A DNA stretch of 64,000 nt from Lumbricus terrestris (GCA_949752735.1 OX457042.1:58479297-58543296); one strand, 5' to 3'; positions 48,549-59,844 are shown, numbered from the stretch's first letter. Numbers and translations are program-made. Notes: generated from the letters alone by a model not told the origin.

Positions 48549-48879
48549 CATAGGCGCTGGAGGCGGGGGTCTAGGGGAGCAAATGACCCCATTCCCAAAT
48601 GGACAAATGTGTTTTTCTGGCAAAACAGGCATGGGCTGACAAATTTTCTACGGGTAAACAGTCATGGGACGATTTCTTCGGGCACACAGGAGTAAAACAG
48701 CTGTATTAAATTTGTACGAAATGAATAAAAAAAAGGTCATCAGAAAATTTGGCCGAAAAACTGAAAAATAGGCTATATCGCGGTGCGCCAAAAAAGTTTG
48801 AAAGTAGATCTATACTTTTCGGGCATAAGTAAAATCTTTGAACCCCCCCTCCACTGCCGAAATGTTCCCTACGCCTATG
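48549..48879. mobile_element. 331-bp MITE in LINE E
   Basis: The target GGAACAGG/GAAACAGG (8 bp, one mismatch) flanks it. The ends are CATAGGCGCTGGAGGCGGGG and, inward from the right, CATAGGCGTAGGGAAC. A similar CATGGGCG start is seen in the element at 59931. No coding capacity. Confidence 0.7.
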
Positions 48880-48887
48880 GAAACAGG

Positions 48888-49024
48888 CGTAGCTCAAGGG
48901 GAGGGAATTTCATACCCTGGGCCAACCACAGAAAAATCACGACTCTGCATGATGGAGGTACGAGCAAACGGGTCCGAGAGCACTCCCCTATCAGCCGATC
49001 GCAAGGAACTACCTGTCTGAGTAC
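48888..49024 (-). pseudogene. LINE E, middle segment
   Basis: On the minus strand reads like the C-terminal 'VV-P-VWN-LP-ELR' zone of CR1-like ORF2, broken. It ends at the GTAC that was duplicated by the gypsy insertion. Confidence 0.6.
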
Positions 49025-49960
49025 TGTGGCGGAAATCAGCGCTCGACTGGGTCACCCCGGCTGCAGAAGCGGCTGCCCTCTCGGTCCGTAGGATGGCCGA
49101 TTACCGATCGGGCGGGTGCCAGTCCAAATATGTCCGCGTGTCGTCTCAGGAGGGAGACGCGAGTCCGCCTTCGTCGTCTTTCGAAGGTAGTGCAGTGCTT
49201 CCGGTCGATTCGCCCAGTCCAACAGACACAACGACGATGAAGAAAGAAACACAGTTTATTGAAGCGATCACTACACACTGCTGCACGACCATACGATTCA
49301 CTTCACGACTGACTGCTTCACTTCTCGCTTAACTACTGGCCTCTAGCTGATTACCCTCTCGATGACTAACTGCACGGAGCAACGGGCTCCCTTATATACC
49401 CGAAAAGAGGGAGGGGAACCAGGGTCCCAAACCACGGGAGGCCGTGGGCTAAGCCTCGGGAGGCCGTAGGCTAAGCATCGGAAGGCCGCGCGCCAAACCT
49501 CGGGAGGCCAATTCAGAGAGGCCACTTAAACTCGGGAGGCCAATTCAGAGAGGCCGGAGGCCGTGGGATAATCTCGGGAGGCCAATTCAGAGAGGCCACT
49601 TAAACTCGGGAGGCCAATTCAGAGAGACCGCCCACATCAAAGGCGCTGACGCGGCAGACCGAGAGGCAGCCTTCCTACATCAAAGAATACTGCCGCCGAA
49701 GGCAGGGAGGCCAACTACAAGAGGCCGACTACATCACACGACACCGCCGCGGGGGGAGCGTGGGAGGCTGAGAGGCTGCCTCTCTACATCAAAGAATACT
49801 GCCGCCGAAGGCAGGGAGGCCAATCAAGCGGCTATCACGGGAGGCCGGGAGGCTAATTACGGCGGGAAAACCAAGAGGCCGATCATGGCGGAAAAGTCAC
49901 CGGGACCACCCGGGGAAAACAGCTGGCGGAGTGGGGCAAGGGGACCCCAATTTCGCCACA
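49025..49960 (-). repeat. 3' LTR of the gypsy element
   Basis: On the minus strand a TATATAAG box lies near 49392-49399 and an AATAAA at 49255-49260, in the order expected for U3-R-U5. The U3 part holds a GGAGGCCAATTCAGAGAGGC minisatellite (about 49498-49625). Confidence 0.9.
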
Positions 49961-49961
49961 A

Positions 49962-49974
49962 TCCTCCCCCCTCC
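49962..49974 (-). other. Polypurine tract
   Basis: The minus strand reads GGAGGGGGGAGGA just before the 3' LTR, the usual plus-strand primer of LTR retrotransposons. Confidence 0.85.
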
Positions 49975-50417
49975 ACGCAAAACAAAATGTCCTCATTTTT
50001 TAAACAATAAACGCGGCCAACGGGCCTAAACAGAGTCCATGACCTTCCCAAAGAGTCTCTCAATTAACCAATGCGACGGAACGGTAACAGTACTTGCAGT
50101 TCCCGACACAACAGTTCAAGATAACGAAGAGCGCCTAGTGGCAACACGAATGCATGACAATTTAAAATAACGCAATGCGCCATGAGGCAACACGAATACA
50201 GGAATGAGTCCTCACTGGACAACTTCGAACAACATCGATTCAGGTCGTTTCTCGACCAAACAGAACACGTAGCGCTTAACTAGCGTAAACAATTAAACAT
50301 CCCTTTTCTTTCAACGGGATTAAACGCATGATCGTACACAATGCTTTATACAGTCAGTCCAATAGTCTCACCACTGTCCAGTGTTCCAGTAGACTCAATC
50401 GTCCTCATCAACTGTCT

Positions 50418-52853
50418 TTACTGATAACGGGCAGGTCGACGTACAGTTCGCTTGGGGCGCCGTTCCGCCAGGTCTGCGTCCTGGGTCATAGTCTCACCGT
50501 CCACTTCGCTGGGGCGGGAACGCGAAGACGGCATAGGTCCGACCGCCTCGTCAGACCCATCCTCATGGCCAGCGGCAGCAGCTGACGTCATCTGCCGCGC
50601 GTCGAACAGGTGGGACGAACGGTCGTTCTTCGTCAACAGGCGGCCACGAGGCGGAGCCAGGCCTCGTCTCGAACTTCCGAATGGCTGCATTTGGCCCCTC
50701 CCCAAGGGGAGTGGACCCAAATTAACCCCCACTAATCCCACCCGTGGCTGTACAACGGGAGTGTGTAAGCGGCCAAAAGGCGTACCTCTACCCGGGACAC
50801 ACTTAACCCAACTATCCCGATACACGCTAGACCGAACTGGTAACTTTACTCTTCTAAGCGCTAACCTAAGCAATTTCTCCGTCAGTTGATCGTCTGAGCA
50901 AGACTCAAGGGCACTTACGTCAGTAACCCACCCACTCGCTACAGATTCAATTAGGTCGCCATTTAACCTACTGTCCAATTCCCTATCAATTGCGGTCCTG
51001 TGCGGCAAAAGATGGCGTCTCAACGGTTGTCTAACGGGCCGTGTCTCGTCTGTCTCAATTCTATGCATAGCGGCAGTCGTTCTACTTAAGTCTCGGTCGG
51101 TAGCGGAAATTACGTCCTGATAATCAAGAAGCAATTTATCCAAACGCTCCCGAATCTCGGAGGGAATCTCCTCCGGCACATCTGCCATTAGCATATCGCG
51201 GGGCGAAATTTCATCGACAGGCGCTACAGTAGTCAAATCCCCATACAGCGTCTTAACAGGGACTTCGCTCTGGTATTTAGGAGGCACTACAACCTCTTCA
51301 GCAATTATCACCCTACGGCACCACATAGACCCATTCCCTTTTACGAGGGGTATCCGTCTACGTCCTAAAAACAGGGCACCGTTACCAAAGCCAATCCTAC
51401 AGCGGTGTTCCCGAAGCCAATCCATACCTAGCATGGGCTCAGTAATTTGGTCAGATACCAAAAATACAGTGGAAACCTCAAATCCATCCCGTACCTTAAT
51501 GGGCAAACGGACCTCCCCAAGGACATTAATATTAGTGCCATTTGCAGCCATCAGAAAACGAGAGCAAGATTGCAGCGCTAACCCTTCGACGATCGTAGCT
51601 GGAATCAGGCTGACTTCAGATCCGGTGTCGATCAGGCACATCTGCTGCCGTCCGTTGATGCTCCCTCGAATGTAGATCGCGTTGCTGCTGGCTCGGTCCG
51701 GCAATCTGGAACGCGTCGTATGATTCACCAGAGGCGCTGGCGCTTCCGTTCCGGTCGTCTCGTCGTCGTTCCAGCGCTCGAAGGGGCGACGTGGCTGGCG
51801 GCAGTTCCGACTAACGTGGCCTGCGCGGTTGCAGTTGTAGCAGGTCACGCTCCGTCTCGAGCGCTCCTGGTCTCGGTTGTCGGCGTTGCGGCTTCCGGGG
51901 CGACCGTTACGCCCAAGATCGTCGTCGGTTGAAGCTCGGTTCCGCAGCTCCTGGAACTGGCGATCGATACGTCTCTCCATATCTTCCTGCCAGCGTCGTT
52001 GCTCGGCACGCTGAGTCTCCAGGAATCGGTCTAGCGTCGACTGGATCTGAGTACTCACGTCAGACTCTTGAGTACTCCTGACGCGGTTGGAAGGCCTCCG
52101 TCGATCATCAGAGCCGTCCGTCCGTTGGTAGGCGTCCAGACGAAGCGCCGTCCTGTAGGCCTCGTCCAGATTCTTGGGCTCCCGTTCACGTACTTTGAGT
52201 GACAGGTCCCTGTCGCTCAACGCCTCAAGGAAAGCATCCTTGGCGATGATCTCCGTGGTCTCGTTAGAAGGCACCGGATACGCCAACACGACAAGGCGAC
52301 GAACGTCGTGTAACAGGTCGCTCAGAGTCTCTTCGGAACGCTGGCGTCTGTAATAAAGCTGAGCGCGGAAGTTTTCCGCCTGGCCCTCCGTTCCATACCT
52401 CTGTCGAAGACGTTCGACAAGCTCCTCGTAGCCGACGTTCGGACGGGCACCGAATTCCCACAGTAACTGGGTGGCGGCTTTCTCCAGGCTGCATCGAAGG
52501 TAGTCGACCCGGTCAGCGGCCGTCCATTGGTTGTGACGGGCGCAGACTTCGAACTGCACCAGGAACGACTCAAGCGATCCCGTGCCGTCAAATTTTCCCG
52601 GCTTCATCGGAGGCGGTCGAGTCCACGGCCGTCCTCCGGTAGTCTCCAGCATTCTCAGGGAAGTCTCCCGATCGTCAGACGTCGCTCGGTAGTTCGTCCT
52701 CGTCGGTCTCCGCAGCTCCTCGATCATACGGCTCCGGTCGGTCCGCTGCTCTGCCATTGCGCTCCCGTCGGCTAATGGCGTGGAGACGTTCGTTCGTAGG
52801 TCGGCGAATCCTCCAGTAGGGTAGGCGACTGTGACTTCCTCGTCTTCTTCCAT
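50418..52853 (-). CDS. Gag-protease frame with truncated pol
   Basis: An 811-codon frame. A gag-like region opens it, with FDGTGSLESFLVQFEVCARH near residue 90. A CCHC zinc knuckle CYNCNRAGHVSRNC lies at about 336-349 and the aspartic protease motif LIDTGSEVSLIPA at about 404-416. The start of reverse transcriptase (PVRQPLRRHLLPHRTAIDRE, then LIESVASGW) lies at about 605-640. The frame then jumps to a basic pol C-terminus ending RRPKRTVRRPARYQ. Polymerase active-site, RNase H and integrase core motifs are absent. The frame stays open across the deletion. Gag would form particles; the truncated pol cannot copy itself. Confidence 0.9.
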   Translation of the reverse strand: MEEDEEVTVAYPTGGFADLRTNVSTPLADGSAMAEQRTDRSRMIEELRRPTRTNYRATSDDRETSLRMLETTGGRPWTRPPPMKPGKFDGTGSLESFLVQFEVCARHNQWTAADRVDYLRCSLEKAATQLLWEFGARPNVGYEELVERLRQRYGTEGQAENFRAQLYYRRQRSEETLSDLLHDVRRLVVLAYPVPSNETTEIIAKDAFLEALSDRDLSLKVREREPKNLDEAYRTALRLDAYQRTDGSDDRRRPSNRVRSTQESDVSTQIQSTLDRFLETQRAEQRRWQEDMERRIDRQFQELRNRASTDDDLGRNGRPGSRNADNRDQERSRRSVTCYNCNRAGHVSRNCRQPRRPFERWNDDETTGTEAPAPLVNHTTRSRLPDRASSNAIYIRGSINGRQQMCLIDTGSEVSLIPATIVEGLALQSCSRFLMAANGTNINVLGEVRLPIKVRDGFEVSTVFLVSDQITEPMLGMDWLREHRCRIGFGNGALFLGRRRIPLVKGNGSMWCRRVIIAEEVVVPPKYQSEVPVKTLYGDLTTVAPVDEISPRDMLMADVPEEIPSEIRERLDKLLLDYQDVISATDRDLSRTTAAMHRIETDETRPVRQPLRRHLLPHRTAIDRELDSRLNGDLIESVASGWVTDVSALESCSDDQLTEKLLRLALRRVKLPVRSSVYRDSWVKCVPGRGTPFGRLHTPVVQPRVGLVGVNLGPLPLGRGQMQPFGSSRRGLAPPRGRLLTKNDRSSHLFDARQMTSAAAAGHEDGSDEAVGPMPSSRSRPSEVDGETMTQDADLAERRPKRTVRRPARYQ

Positions 52854-52894
52854 TGTCAGTCGATTTGCGAAAGTCGATCAGAAGCAACCACACG

Positions 52895-52912
52895 ACCCCA
52901 CTTCTTGTACCA
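52895..52912 (-). other. Primer-binding site
   Basis: The + strand ends in CTTCTTGTACCA one base from the LTR, like the 3' end (CCA) of a tRNA, so the minus strand carries TGGTACAAGAAG as primer site. I cannot say which tRNA. Confidence 0.8.
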
Positions 52913-52913
52913 G

Positions 52914-53849
52914 TGTGGCGGAAATCAGCGCTCGACTGGGTCACCCCGGCTGCAGAAGCGGCTGCCCTCTCGGTCCGTAGGATGGCCGATTACCGATCGG
53001 GCGGGTGCCAGTCCAAATATGTCCGCGTGTCGTCTCAGGAGGGAGACGCGAGTCCGCCTTCGTCGTCTTTCGAAGGTAGTGCAGTGCTTCCGGTCGATTC
53101 GCCCAGTCCAACAGACACAACGACGATGAAGAAAGAAACACAGTTTATTGAAGCGATCACTACACACTGCTGCACGACCATACGATTCACTTCACGACTG
53201 ACTGCTTCACTTCTCGCTTAACTACTGGCCTCTAGCTGATTACCCTCTCGATGACTAACTGCACGGAGCAACGGGCTCCCTTATATACCCGAAAAGAGGG
53301 AGGGGAACCAGGGTCCCAAACCACGGGAGGCCGTGGGCTAAGCCTCGGGAGGCCGTAGGCTAAGCATCGGAAGGCCGCGCGCCAAACCTCGGGAGGCCAA
53401 TTCAGAGAGGCCACTTAAACTCGGGAGGCCAATTCAGAGAGGCCGGAGGCCGTGGGATAATCTCGGGAGGCCAATTCAGAGAGGCCACTTAAACTCGGGA
53501 GGCCAATTCAGAGAGACCGCCCACATCAAAGGCGCTGCCGCGGCAGACCTAGAGGCAGCCTTCCTACATCAAAGAATACTGCCGCCGAAGGCAGGGAGGC
53601 CAATTACAAGAGGCCGACTACATCACACGACACCGCCGCGGGGGGAGCGTGGGAGGCTGAGAGGCTGCCTCTCTACATCAAAGAATACTGCCGCCGAAGG
53701 CAGGGAGGCCAATCAAGCGGCTATCACGGGAGGCCGGGAGGCTAATTACGGCGGGAAAACCAAGAGGCCGATCATGGCGGAAAAGTCACCGGGACCACCC
53801 GGGGAAAACAGCTGGCGGAGTGGGGCAAGGGGACCCCAATTTCGCCACA
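52914..53849 (-). repeat. 5' LTR of the gypsy element
   Basis: Same length as the 3' LTR. Differences noted: C for A and T for G in the GGCGCTG(C/A)CGCGG...ACC(T/G)AGAGG stretch, and T for C in GGCCAA(T/C)TACAAG. Confidence 0.9.
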
Positions 53850-53990
53850 GTACTTTGCACATGTAGACCGACAAAGTTCAAGTAAGTAAATTTGAGCAAA
53901 GCCTAGTTTGCATCGCCATATCGAGGAAGGGACTCTGTATTCGGTGCGCTGACGTTCAGGGAGCCAATGCAGAACCTCCAGCATTTAATT
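53850..53990 (-). pseudogene. LINE E, 5' segment
   Basis: The minus strand encodes LEVLHWLPERQRTEYRV, a CR1-like ORF2 C-terminal phrase. It joins to 48888-49024 once the gypsy element is removed. Confidence 0.75.
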
Positions 53991-54094
53991 TGCGAGGCAC
54001 GTGCCTAGGGTCCCGCACAACAGAGGGGTCTCGCGGCGACACAAATAGACCTGCTATGCAATTACACATGAGCATTAGAATCTTAAACTCAATA

Positions 54095-55988
54095 CGTTTT
54101 TGTATTGTATTGTATTGTATTGTATTGTATTGTATAAAAACATTTATAAAGCGCCTCTACTAGGGTGAACCGTTCAGAGGCGCTCCCAGTGCGCAAGGCC
54201 ACGAGAGAAGAAATAGGTTTTAAGAAAAGAAAATGAGGAGGAGGGATTACCTGTCAGAAGTTGAGATCGAGTAGAAGGAGAGAGCGTATTCCAAAGAGAG
54301 GGGCCAATTGATGTAAAGGAACGGGACTGAGCCATAGCCGTTCTAGTAGGAGGTACTAGAAGTTCAAATCTGTCTAAAGAGCGGAGTGGACGATGTGAGG
54401 AGGCTGAAACTGGCCTGCGAATTCCATTGGTTAGATATTTTGGGGCAAGACCCCGTTGTGCTTTAGAGACCAAAATGAGAATTTTGAACTTAATGCGCGC
54501 AGTTAGAGGAAGCCAATGGAGCTGCTCAAACATAAAAGTAGAGATATGAGAGTAGCGTGGAAGGCGTGCAATTAATCGGGCGGCCGCGTTAAGGACCGAC
54601 TGCAAAGGTGAGAGTCTAACCTTGGGAAGACCAATTAGAAGAGAATTACAGTAGTCAATTCTGGAGCAAATGAAAGCATGGACCAAAGTGGTAAAAATAG
54701 AAAGCGAAACAGAACGCCGAACTGCCCTTAGACGCCTTAAATGAAAATATGAGGAGCGTGTAATATTAGATATATGGTCTTTAAATGAAAGGGAACTATC
54801 TAGAGTAACACCCAGATCACGAACAGTTGAGGAAAAGGTAAAGTGAGGAAATAATTCAGAGAGGAGAACAAAATCAATTTTCAAAAGCTGCTGAGGTGTG
54901 CCGAACCAAATAAACTGCGTTTTGGAGGCATTAAGAGAGAGACGATTTGATGACATCCAGGAGTGTAGGGAATGTGAGAGAGACTGGATGCGTTCAACTA
55001 AGAGTAGCTTGGATGAAGGAGACCCATGGACGTATGCCTGCACATCATCTGCAAAGAGATGACCGGCTGTTCCAGAGAGTGGGAAAAGAGAGGGGATGTC
55101 GGCCGTATATAGAATAAAGAGCAAAGGACCCAAGACAGAGCCTTGGGGAACTCCCAGCTTAACATGGATCCATTTGGTTCTGGATTCACCCGAGATAACC
55201 ATGTGGGTACGGTCAGACAAATATGATCGGAACCAGCAGAGGGGCAGTCCCTGTAATCCATAAGAAGTCTCAAGACGTTGGAGAAGAATGTTGTGGTCAA
55301 CCATATCAAAAGCTGCAGAAACATCATAAAGAGCAAGTAGGGAGAGTTCAGACCTGTCAACAGCAGAATAGATTTCAGAGAGAAGAGAGAGAAGAGCAGT
55401 TTCCGTTGAGTGATGAGCCCTAAAACCAGATTGATTTGGAGGAAGAAGACCAGATTGTTCAAGATAGGGGAGGAGCTGGAGGGAAACTAGGCGCTCAAGA
55501 GTCTTGGATAGGAACGATAGATTGGAAATAGGTCGGTAGTTTTGACAGAGGTTAGTATCAAGGTTAGGCTTTTTGAGTGAAGGAAAGACAAGAGCACGTT
55601 TCTGAGAGGATGGGATACAGCCCTCAGCTAATGACCTATTAAAAAGATAAACCAAAAAAGGAGCAAGGTCATCTAACATGTCACTTATAACAAAAGGGGG
55701 TAATGGGTCTAGTTCACATGATTTAAGATTAGCAGATTTTAGCACCAGACGAAGTTCCAATTCCGTGATGGAACGGAAGCTATCAAATACAGTAGACGTT
55801 GATGAGAATGTCGGCGGAGGAGCATCAGCTGTCGAGGCGCGAAGTCGGTGAATCTTGGTTGTGAGCATTTCCTGAAATTCATCTGCAGTGAAGGATGGAA
55901 TTTCAGTGGAACGAGAAGGACGGCCCAAGAGACCCGAGACTGATGACCACAGGCGTTTCGAAAGGGAAAGGAAAGGTTGCATTGGCAA
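54095..55988 (-). mobile_element. LINE B family, second copy with open ORF2
   Basis: On the minus strand a 604-codon frame (55988-54174) runs from LWSSVSGLLGRPSRSTEIPS through GFRAHHSTETALLSLLSEIY, YDVSAAFDMVDH, GVPQGSVLGPLLFILYTADI and FADDVQAYVHG (about residue 312) to SRGLAHWERL. The tail GGCGCTTTATAAATG(TTTTTATACA)(ATACA)n is at 54095-54160. Reverse transcriptase is open with catalytic Asp-Asp present, but the endonuclease and 5' region are missing. The LINE B copy at 36257 has a frameshift; this one does not. Confidence 0.9.
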
Positions 55989-55989
55989 C

Positions 55990-56340
55990 CTGTGCTATAC
56001 GTGTACGTACCGTGCTATTATTTACTATCACATGAAACTAAACTAGATTAGACTCATGGCTACGTTTAGGATTAGTTTTTGTGCATAGGGTTTCCAAGCT
56101 GCTTAAAGCGGCTCTTGATATGGCTATTCACATTGTGTGATAACGGTGAACCACAGGAAACCTTTATCGTGCCGCTCGATACTTTGCATATTTGGAACGC
56201 TTCCGGCGTTTAAACTTCTAAACCATCGCGCGAAAAGAACATAGGGGTCTACTTTAGGAATTAGCCCATCATTTAAACACCTGTTGCATCTTTAGAAACA
56301 CTGCGCGATATGCGGGCTGAGTCGTTTAAAATGTGCTCTC
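55990..56340. other. No gene seen
   Basis: Spacer between LINE B copy 2 and the LINE remnant upstream of exon A of copy 3. Confidence 0.45.
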
Positions 56341-56455
56341 ATAGCAGCTTTGTCTGCTTCCTGGAGATCTTACTAAGGCATTTTTATTCGGTTCGAAACT
56401 GGCTTTCTGTCATGCCAGAATCGAGAGCGCCTTTAAGTAACACCCTTGAAGGTGT
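56340..56455 (+). pseudogene. LINE remnant marking the left side of copy 3
   Basis: TCTGCTTCCTGGAGATCTTACTAAG and GAGCGCCTTTAAG match the 3' ends of the remnants at 12130 and 33650. Confidence 0.55.
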
Positions 56456-56538
56456 TAACGTTGCATATTAAATTTTTTCAATACTAATAGGCCGAAATAA
56501 GTCTAATACAACGTTAAGTTTCGTCTGTTTGCATTTAG

Positions 56539-56725
56539 CTGTATGATTTTCCACTGGAGATCTTGGACGTGATCTTGCAAAAGTCTTAACTGCATTGGAT
56601 ATTGAATTCACCAACAAAGCAGAGAGACGAAGAAGTCACCAGGTCTCTCATATCAGTCGACGTTTGCTTCAATCGAAGAATCACCAGAAAACGGTTCAAG
56701 AGAGCAGTCTGGTGTTACTTGAAAG
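56539..56725 (+). pseudogene. Copy 3 exon A: F-box-like motif with nonsense codon
   Basis: Codes LYDFPLEILDVILQKS and then TAA, where copies 1 and 2 have TAT (Tyr). The rest stays conserved to the GT donor (GAAAG/GTAAGG). Pro and the EIL motif are kept; the first Leu of LP is Phe. Confidence 0.8.
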
Positions 56726-56729
56726 GTAA

Positions 56730-57060
56730 GGTTCATTTCAAAGATTGTTGTCCAACTTAGTTCTCTCTGTCACAAGGTTACAAAGAAATTCTGAAACAAA
56801 TAAGCTTACAGTCTTAGTTATTTTGGCTAGCTATCAACGGTGCATTTTATGCACCTCACAAAAGCACCTTTTCACGCTACATGGACGATAACATTTTCCG
56901 TGGATAGGTCAGGTAACTGGCTTCCACCGTTCTTGTCCATTAAGGTCTCTTCCAATATCTCGAAGGACCGGAAATGATTTCTACTCGAACACAAGTGGTT
57001 TCTATTCACTTCGAAGTTCGAACAAAATATTTTGCTAATGATGAAATTTCCTGATGTAGG
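56730..57060. other. Intron A-B of copy 3
   Basis: Aligns with the intron of copy 1 (CTCACAAAAGCAC, AAGGACCGGAAAT near 56965, and at 13128). No other feature. Confidence 0.6.
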
Positions 57061-57062
57061 CC

Positions 57063-57347
57063 CAGGGCCGGATCCAGGGGGGCAATTCCGCCATGACCCT
57101 CCATTTCAAAAGTGCATAGGGCGCGCCCCCTTCATTTGGTTTCAGCAAGCAGTAAATAAATGCAGCGGGTCGAGCGGGAGAGAAATGTAGCGTACGACGA
57201 GACTAGAGAGGTCATATAATTATTATTTTCTCTTGCTTGCCGAAATTGCGCCAACCAGATGACTGATGACTAAAAAAGGTCATCAGTTACTTTGGCAAAG
57301 ATCGCCGAAAATTTGCCCTTCCTCAAACGTTTCTGTATCCGCCCATG
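57063..57347. mobile_element. 285-bp hAT-like MITE next to exon B of copy 3
   Basis: The 8-bp duplication TGTAGGCC lies at 57055-57062 and 57348-57355; ends are CAGGGCCGGATCCAGGGGGG and, inward from the right, CATGGGCGGATACAG. In copies 1 and 2 the matching site reads GATCTAGGCTAACAAAGC without it. Confidence 0.85.
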
Positions 57348-57406
57348 TGTAGGCCAGCAATGCGGTGAAGCCATTCAAAGGCAGGCATGGTTTTATTGTA
57401 TTTTAG

Positions 57407-57694
57407 ATTTCTATGGAAAAACCAAGAACAGACCTGCAATCATAAGAAACAACAGAGACTACCTGTTAGAAAATATTCAACCAAATTATGAATTAATCGC
57501 TTCGCTTTTGTCTCTCAACTGCATAACGGAAGAACAAAGTCACTTCATCCAACGACAGAATTTAACGCAAGATAAGAATTCCGAGCTACTGTACGTCGCG
57601 AAATCTTTCGACGAAGCAAAGTTTTCAGATTTCGTCAAATGTCTTCGACAAACCAACCAGAAGACAGTGACACGGATCATGGAAAATGGAGGAG
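57407..57694 (+). CDS. Copy 3 exon B: CARD domain
   Basis: Same borders and length as in copy 2. Encodes FYGKTKNRPAIIRNNRDYLL, then NYELIASLLSLNCITEEQ, HFIQRQNLTQDKNSELLYVA and FSDFVKCLRQTNQKTVTRIM. Fully open and closest to the CARD consensus of the three. Confidence 0.85.
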
Positions 57695-57844
57695 GTGAAA
57701 AGTATAAACTTTATTTAAAGACGAATGATTTACACATAACACATGCTTCATAGTAGTAGTAATAATATATAATGATTGGAACTTTTTGTGTGGCATAATT
57801 GAACAAAACGTGACCGTTCCAGACGACACTAGCTGTGTACTGAA

Positions 57845-57861
57845 GTTGATACTATTGTTCC

Positions 57862-57949
<88 letters not shown>

Positions 57950-57956
57950 AATTATA

Positions 57957-57998
<42 letters not shown>

Positions 57999-58480
57999 TT
58001 CATTCCTATTATTGTTATTGTACTGAAGTAGGCTATATTATTGTTATTATGACTGTTATTCTAATTGGTTTTACTATTATTTTCACTGTAATAATAATAA
58101 TAATAATAATATTAATAATAATGATAATAATAACAATCATAGCATTATTAGAGTCATTATTACTATTTTAGTACTGAAGTTTATATTATTGTTATTATTA
58201 TTATTTTCATTCTTGTTATTATTGTTGTTGTACTAACATATATTATTGTTACTATTATTGTTGTTATTTTTTATTATTTGTACTATTATTATCATTGTAT
58301 TGATAATAATAATAATATAATATAATAATAGCAATAACAATAATAACACCACTACAATTATTACTACTATTTTGATCATTATTATTCAGTACAATAATAA
58401 CAATGATATTTATTTTTATTTTTATTTTTTTACTTTTTGCTTTTCTTATTGCTGCTGTTGTTTGTGCTGTTATTAATTAT
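57845..58480. repeat. (ATT)n microsatellite and degenerate flanks in intron B-C
   Basis: A near-perfect ATT run (57845-58000) followed by decayed ATT/AAT mixtures to about 58480. The Leu/Ile frames over it are artefacts. Confidence 0.9.
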
Positions 58481-58932
58481 TATAATTGACCTAGTAACAA
58501 TAATATTAATATTAGAAAAAACAATAATCATCTACAAGTTGTTTATCTCAAACATCAAATAAAATATTGAAGTTTTGTCAATTTTGCTCTATTTAATTCA
58601 ATGATGCTTATTTCTTTGCTGCTCTCTGATCTTTACCACAACGTGTTCCGTTCATTGTCAAAATAAAAATAGATATATTCGTGTATTTGCGTTTTCGGCC
58701 TAATAGCCTGCTATTATAATTGACCGTTATGGATACTCTACCTGAATAATAGGCCTAATGATATTTTATTTGAAGAGCGTGTTACTAATGCTTGCTCAAA
58801 TAAGACGAAACTTTATTTCGGTACCGGTAACGTGTCTTCATCCTACAAATTATTATTTTAAGTTTAACTGGAGTTATCGAAACCTGTGTCTGAGCAGTTT
58901 ACTGAAAATTATTTTCAAAACATTGCTTTTAG

Positions 58933-59262
58933 GTACAACAAAAATTGAGCTGCAATTTCGAGATGCAAAGTGTACAGCGTTTCATAAGAAAATCGAAGAT
59001 CTTCGAAGCAAAACAAAATCATGGTCACATGAAACTGACAAAATCATTGGTCAACTGAAGGACGTAGGAATAGAAATCCTCAACTCTCGCTTGGATAGAC
59101 AGACTGTAGTCGTTTGGATCTGGTGTCGTTCACAATCAGCCCTTCAACATATTCAGAAGTTGTATGAATCGAATGAGCTGAGAGATGTTTTCGTTGAAAC
59201 TTTTCAAACACCGATTTCAATGGAAATCACCGGCGATGGAAATCAATTCAAGAAAACCATTG
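58933..59262 (+). CDS. Copy 3 exon C: TRADD-N-like domain, 6 codons shorter
   Basis: Follows TGCTTTTAG. It lacks 18 nt present in copy 1 (the Ser-Met-Glu-Ser-Lys-Leu segment) without losing frame. Keeps SHETDKIIGQLKDVGIEILN and SRLDRQTVVVWIWCRSQSAL. Donor ATTG/GCAAGT is a GC donor, as in copy 1. Confidence 0.6.
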
Positions 59263-59844
59263 GCAAGTATTTCTGAACACTTTAGTCATAAAGGAAAATT
59301 ATCAGGAGCATGCAATCAACACCACATTGGATCTTTGATTATTAATAGTAAATGATAAAGTCAGCGCGCGGTAACATGGTCAGCAGGATGGATGTTGAAG
59401 TGGACAATCCCTAAATGTAAAAAGCTACTTAATTTTCTATTTTTTGGATATTCTTCCTGGAGTGAAATAAAAATATTGAAGGGAACCATGGAGTGGAAAA
59501 ATATCATCTGGTCACCTGGTGCCGTCAGCTCTTGGAGCTCTGGCGACAGTCATGATGTATCCTCTCCATTGTCTCCTGTTTATTGTCGCCTCTCTTAGCT
59601 CTTCCAAGCTCATTCCAGACTTTTGAAAATATACAGATGTGAAAAGTCAGATAGTCAACAAGAGATTTGTAGTAATATGGAAAGTGTAACAGATGTTTAG
59701 ACAGAACGAGGAGCAAATTAAATTTATAAAATTATATAATGAATAATATAGTTACAAATCCCACGATCTAAGTAACCAACTCCATTCTATTTCCTGTTGT
59801 ATCATAACAGAAATATAAGGCACGATTTAAAAAAGCCAATTATT

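Larger units (their letters stand above)
49025..53849 (-). mobile_element. Ty3/gypsy LTR retrotransposon with deleted pol
   Basis: A 4,825-bp element with two 936-bp LTRs (49025-49960 and 52914-53849), both TGTGGCG...CGCCACA, and a 4-bp duplication GTAC at 49021-49024 and 53850-53853. The element reads right to left. I saw only three base differences between the LTRs, so the insertion is recent. A primer-binding site and a purine tract sit at the expected places. The single frame keeps gag and protease but most of reverse transcriptase, RNase H and integrase is missing, so it would need a helper element. Confidence 0.95.

Noticed and set aside
49036..49332. Frames inside the LTRs
   Set aside because: They occur identically in both LTRs on both strands and have no domain; LTRs are non-coding here.
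52264..52944. Additional frames opposite the gag gene
   Set aside because: Shadows of the long gag-protease frame in GC-rich sequence.
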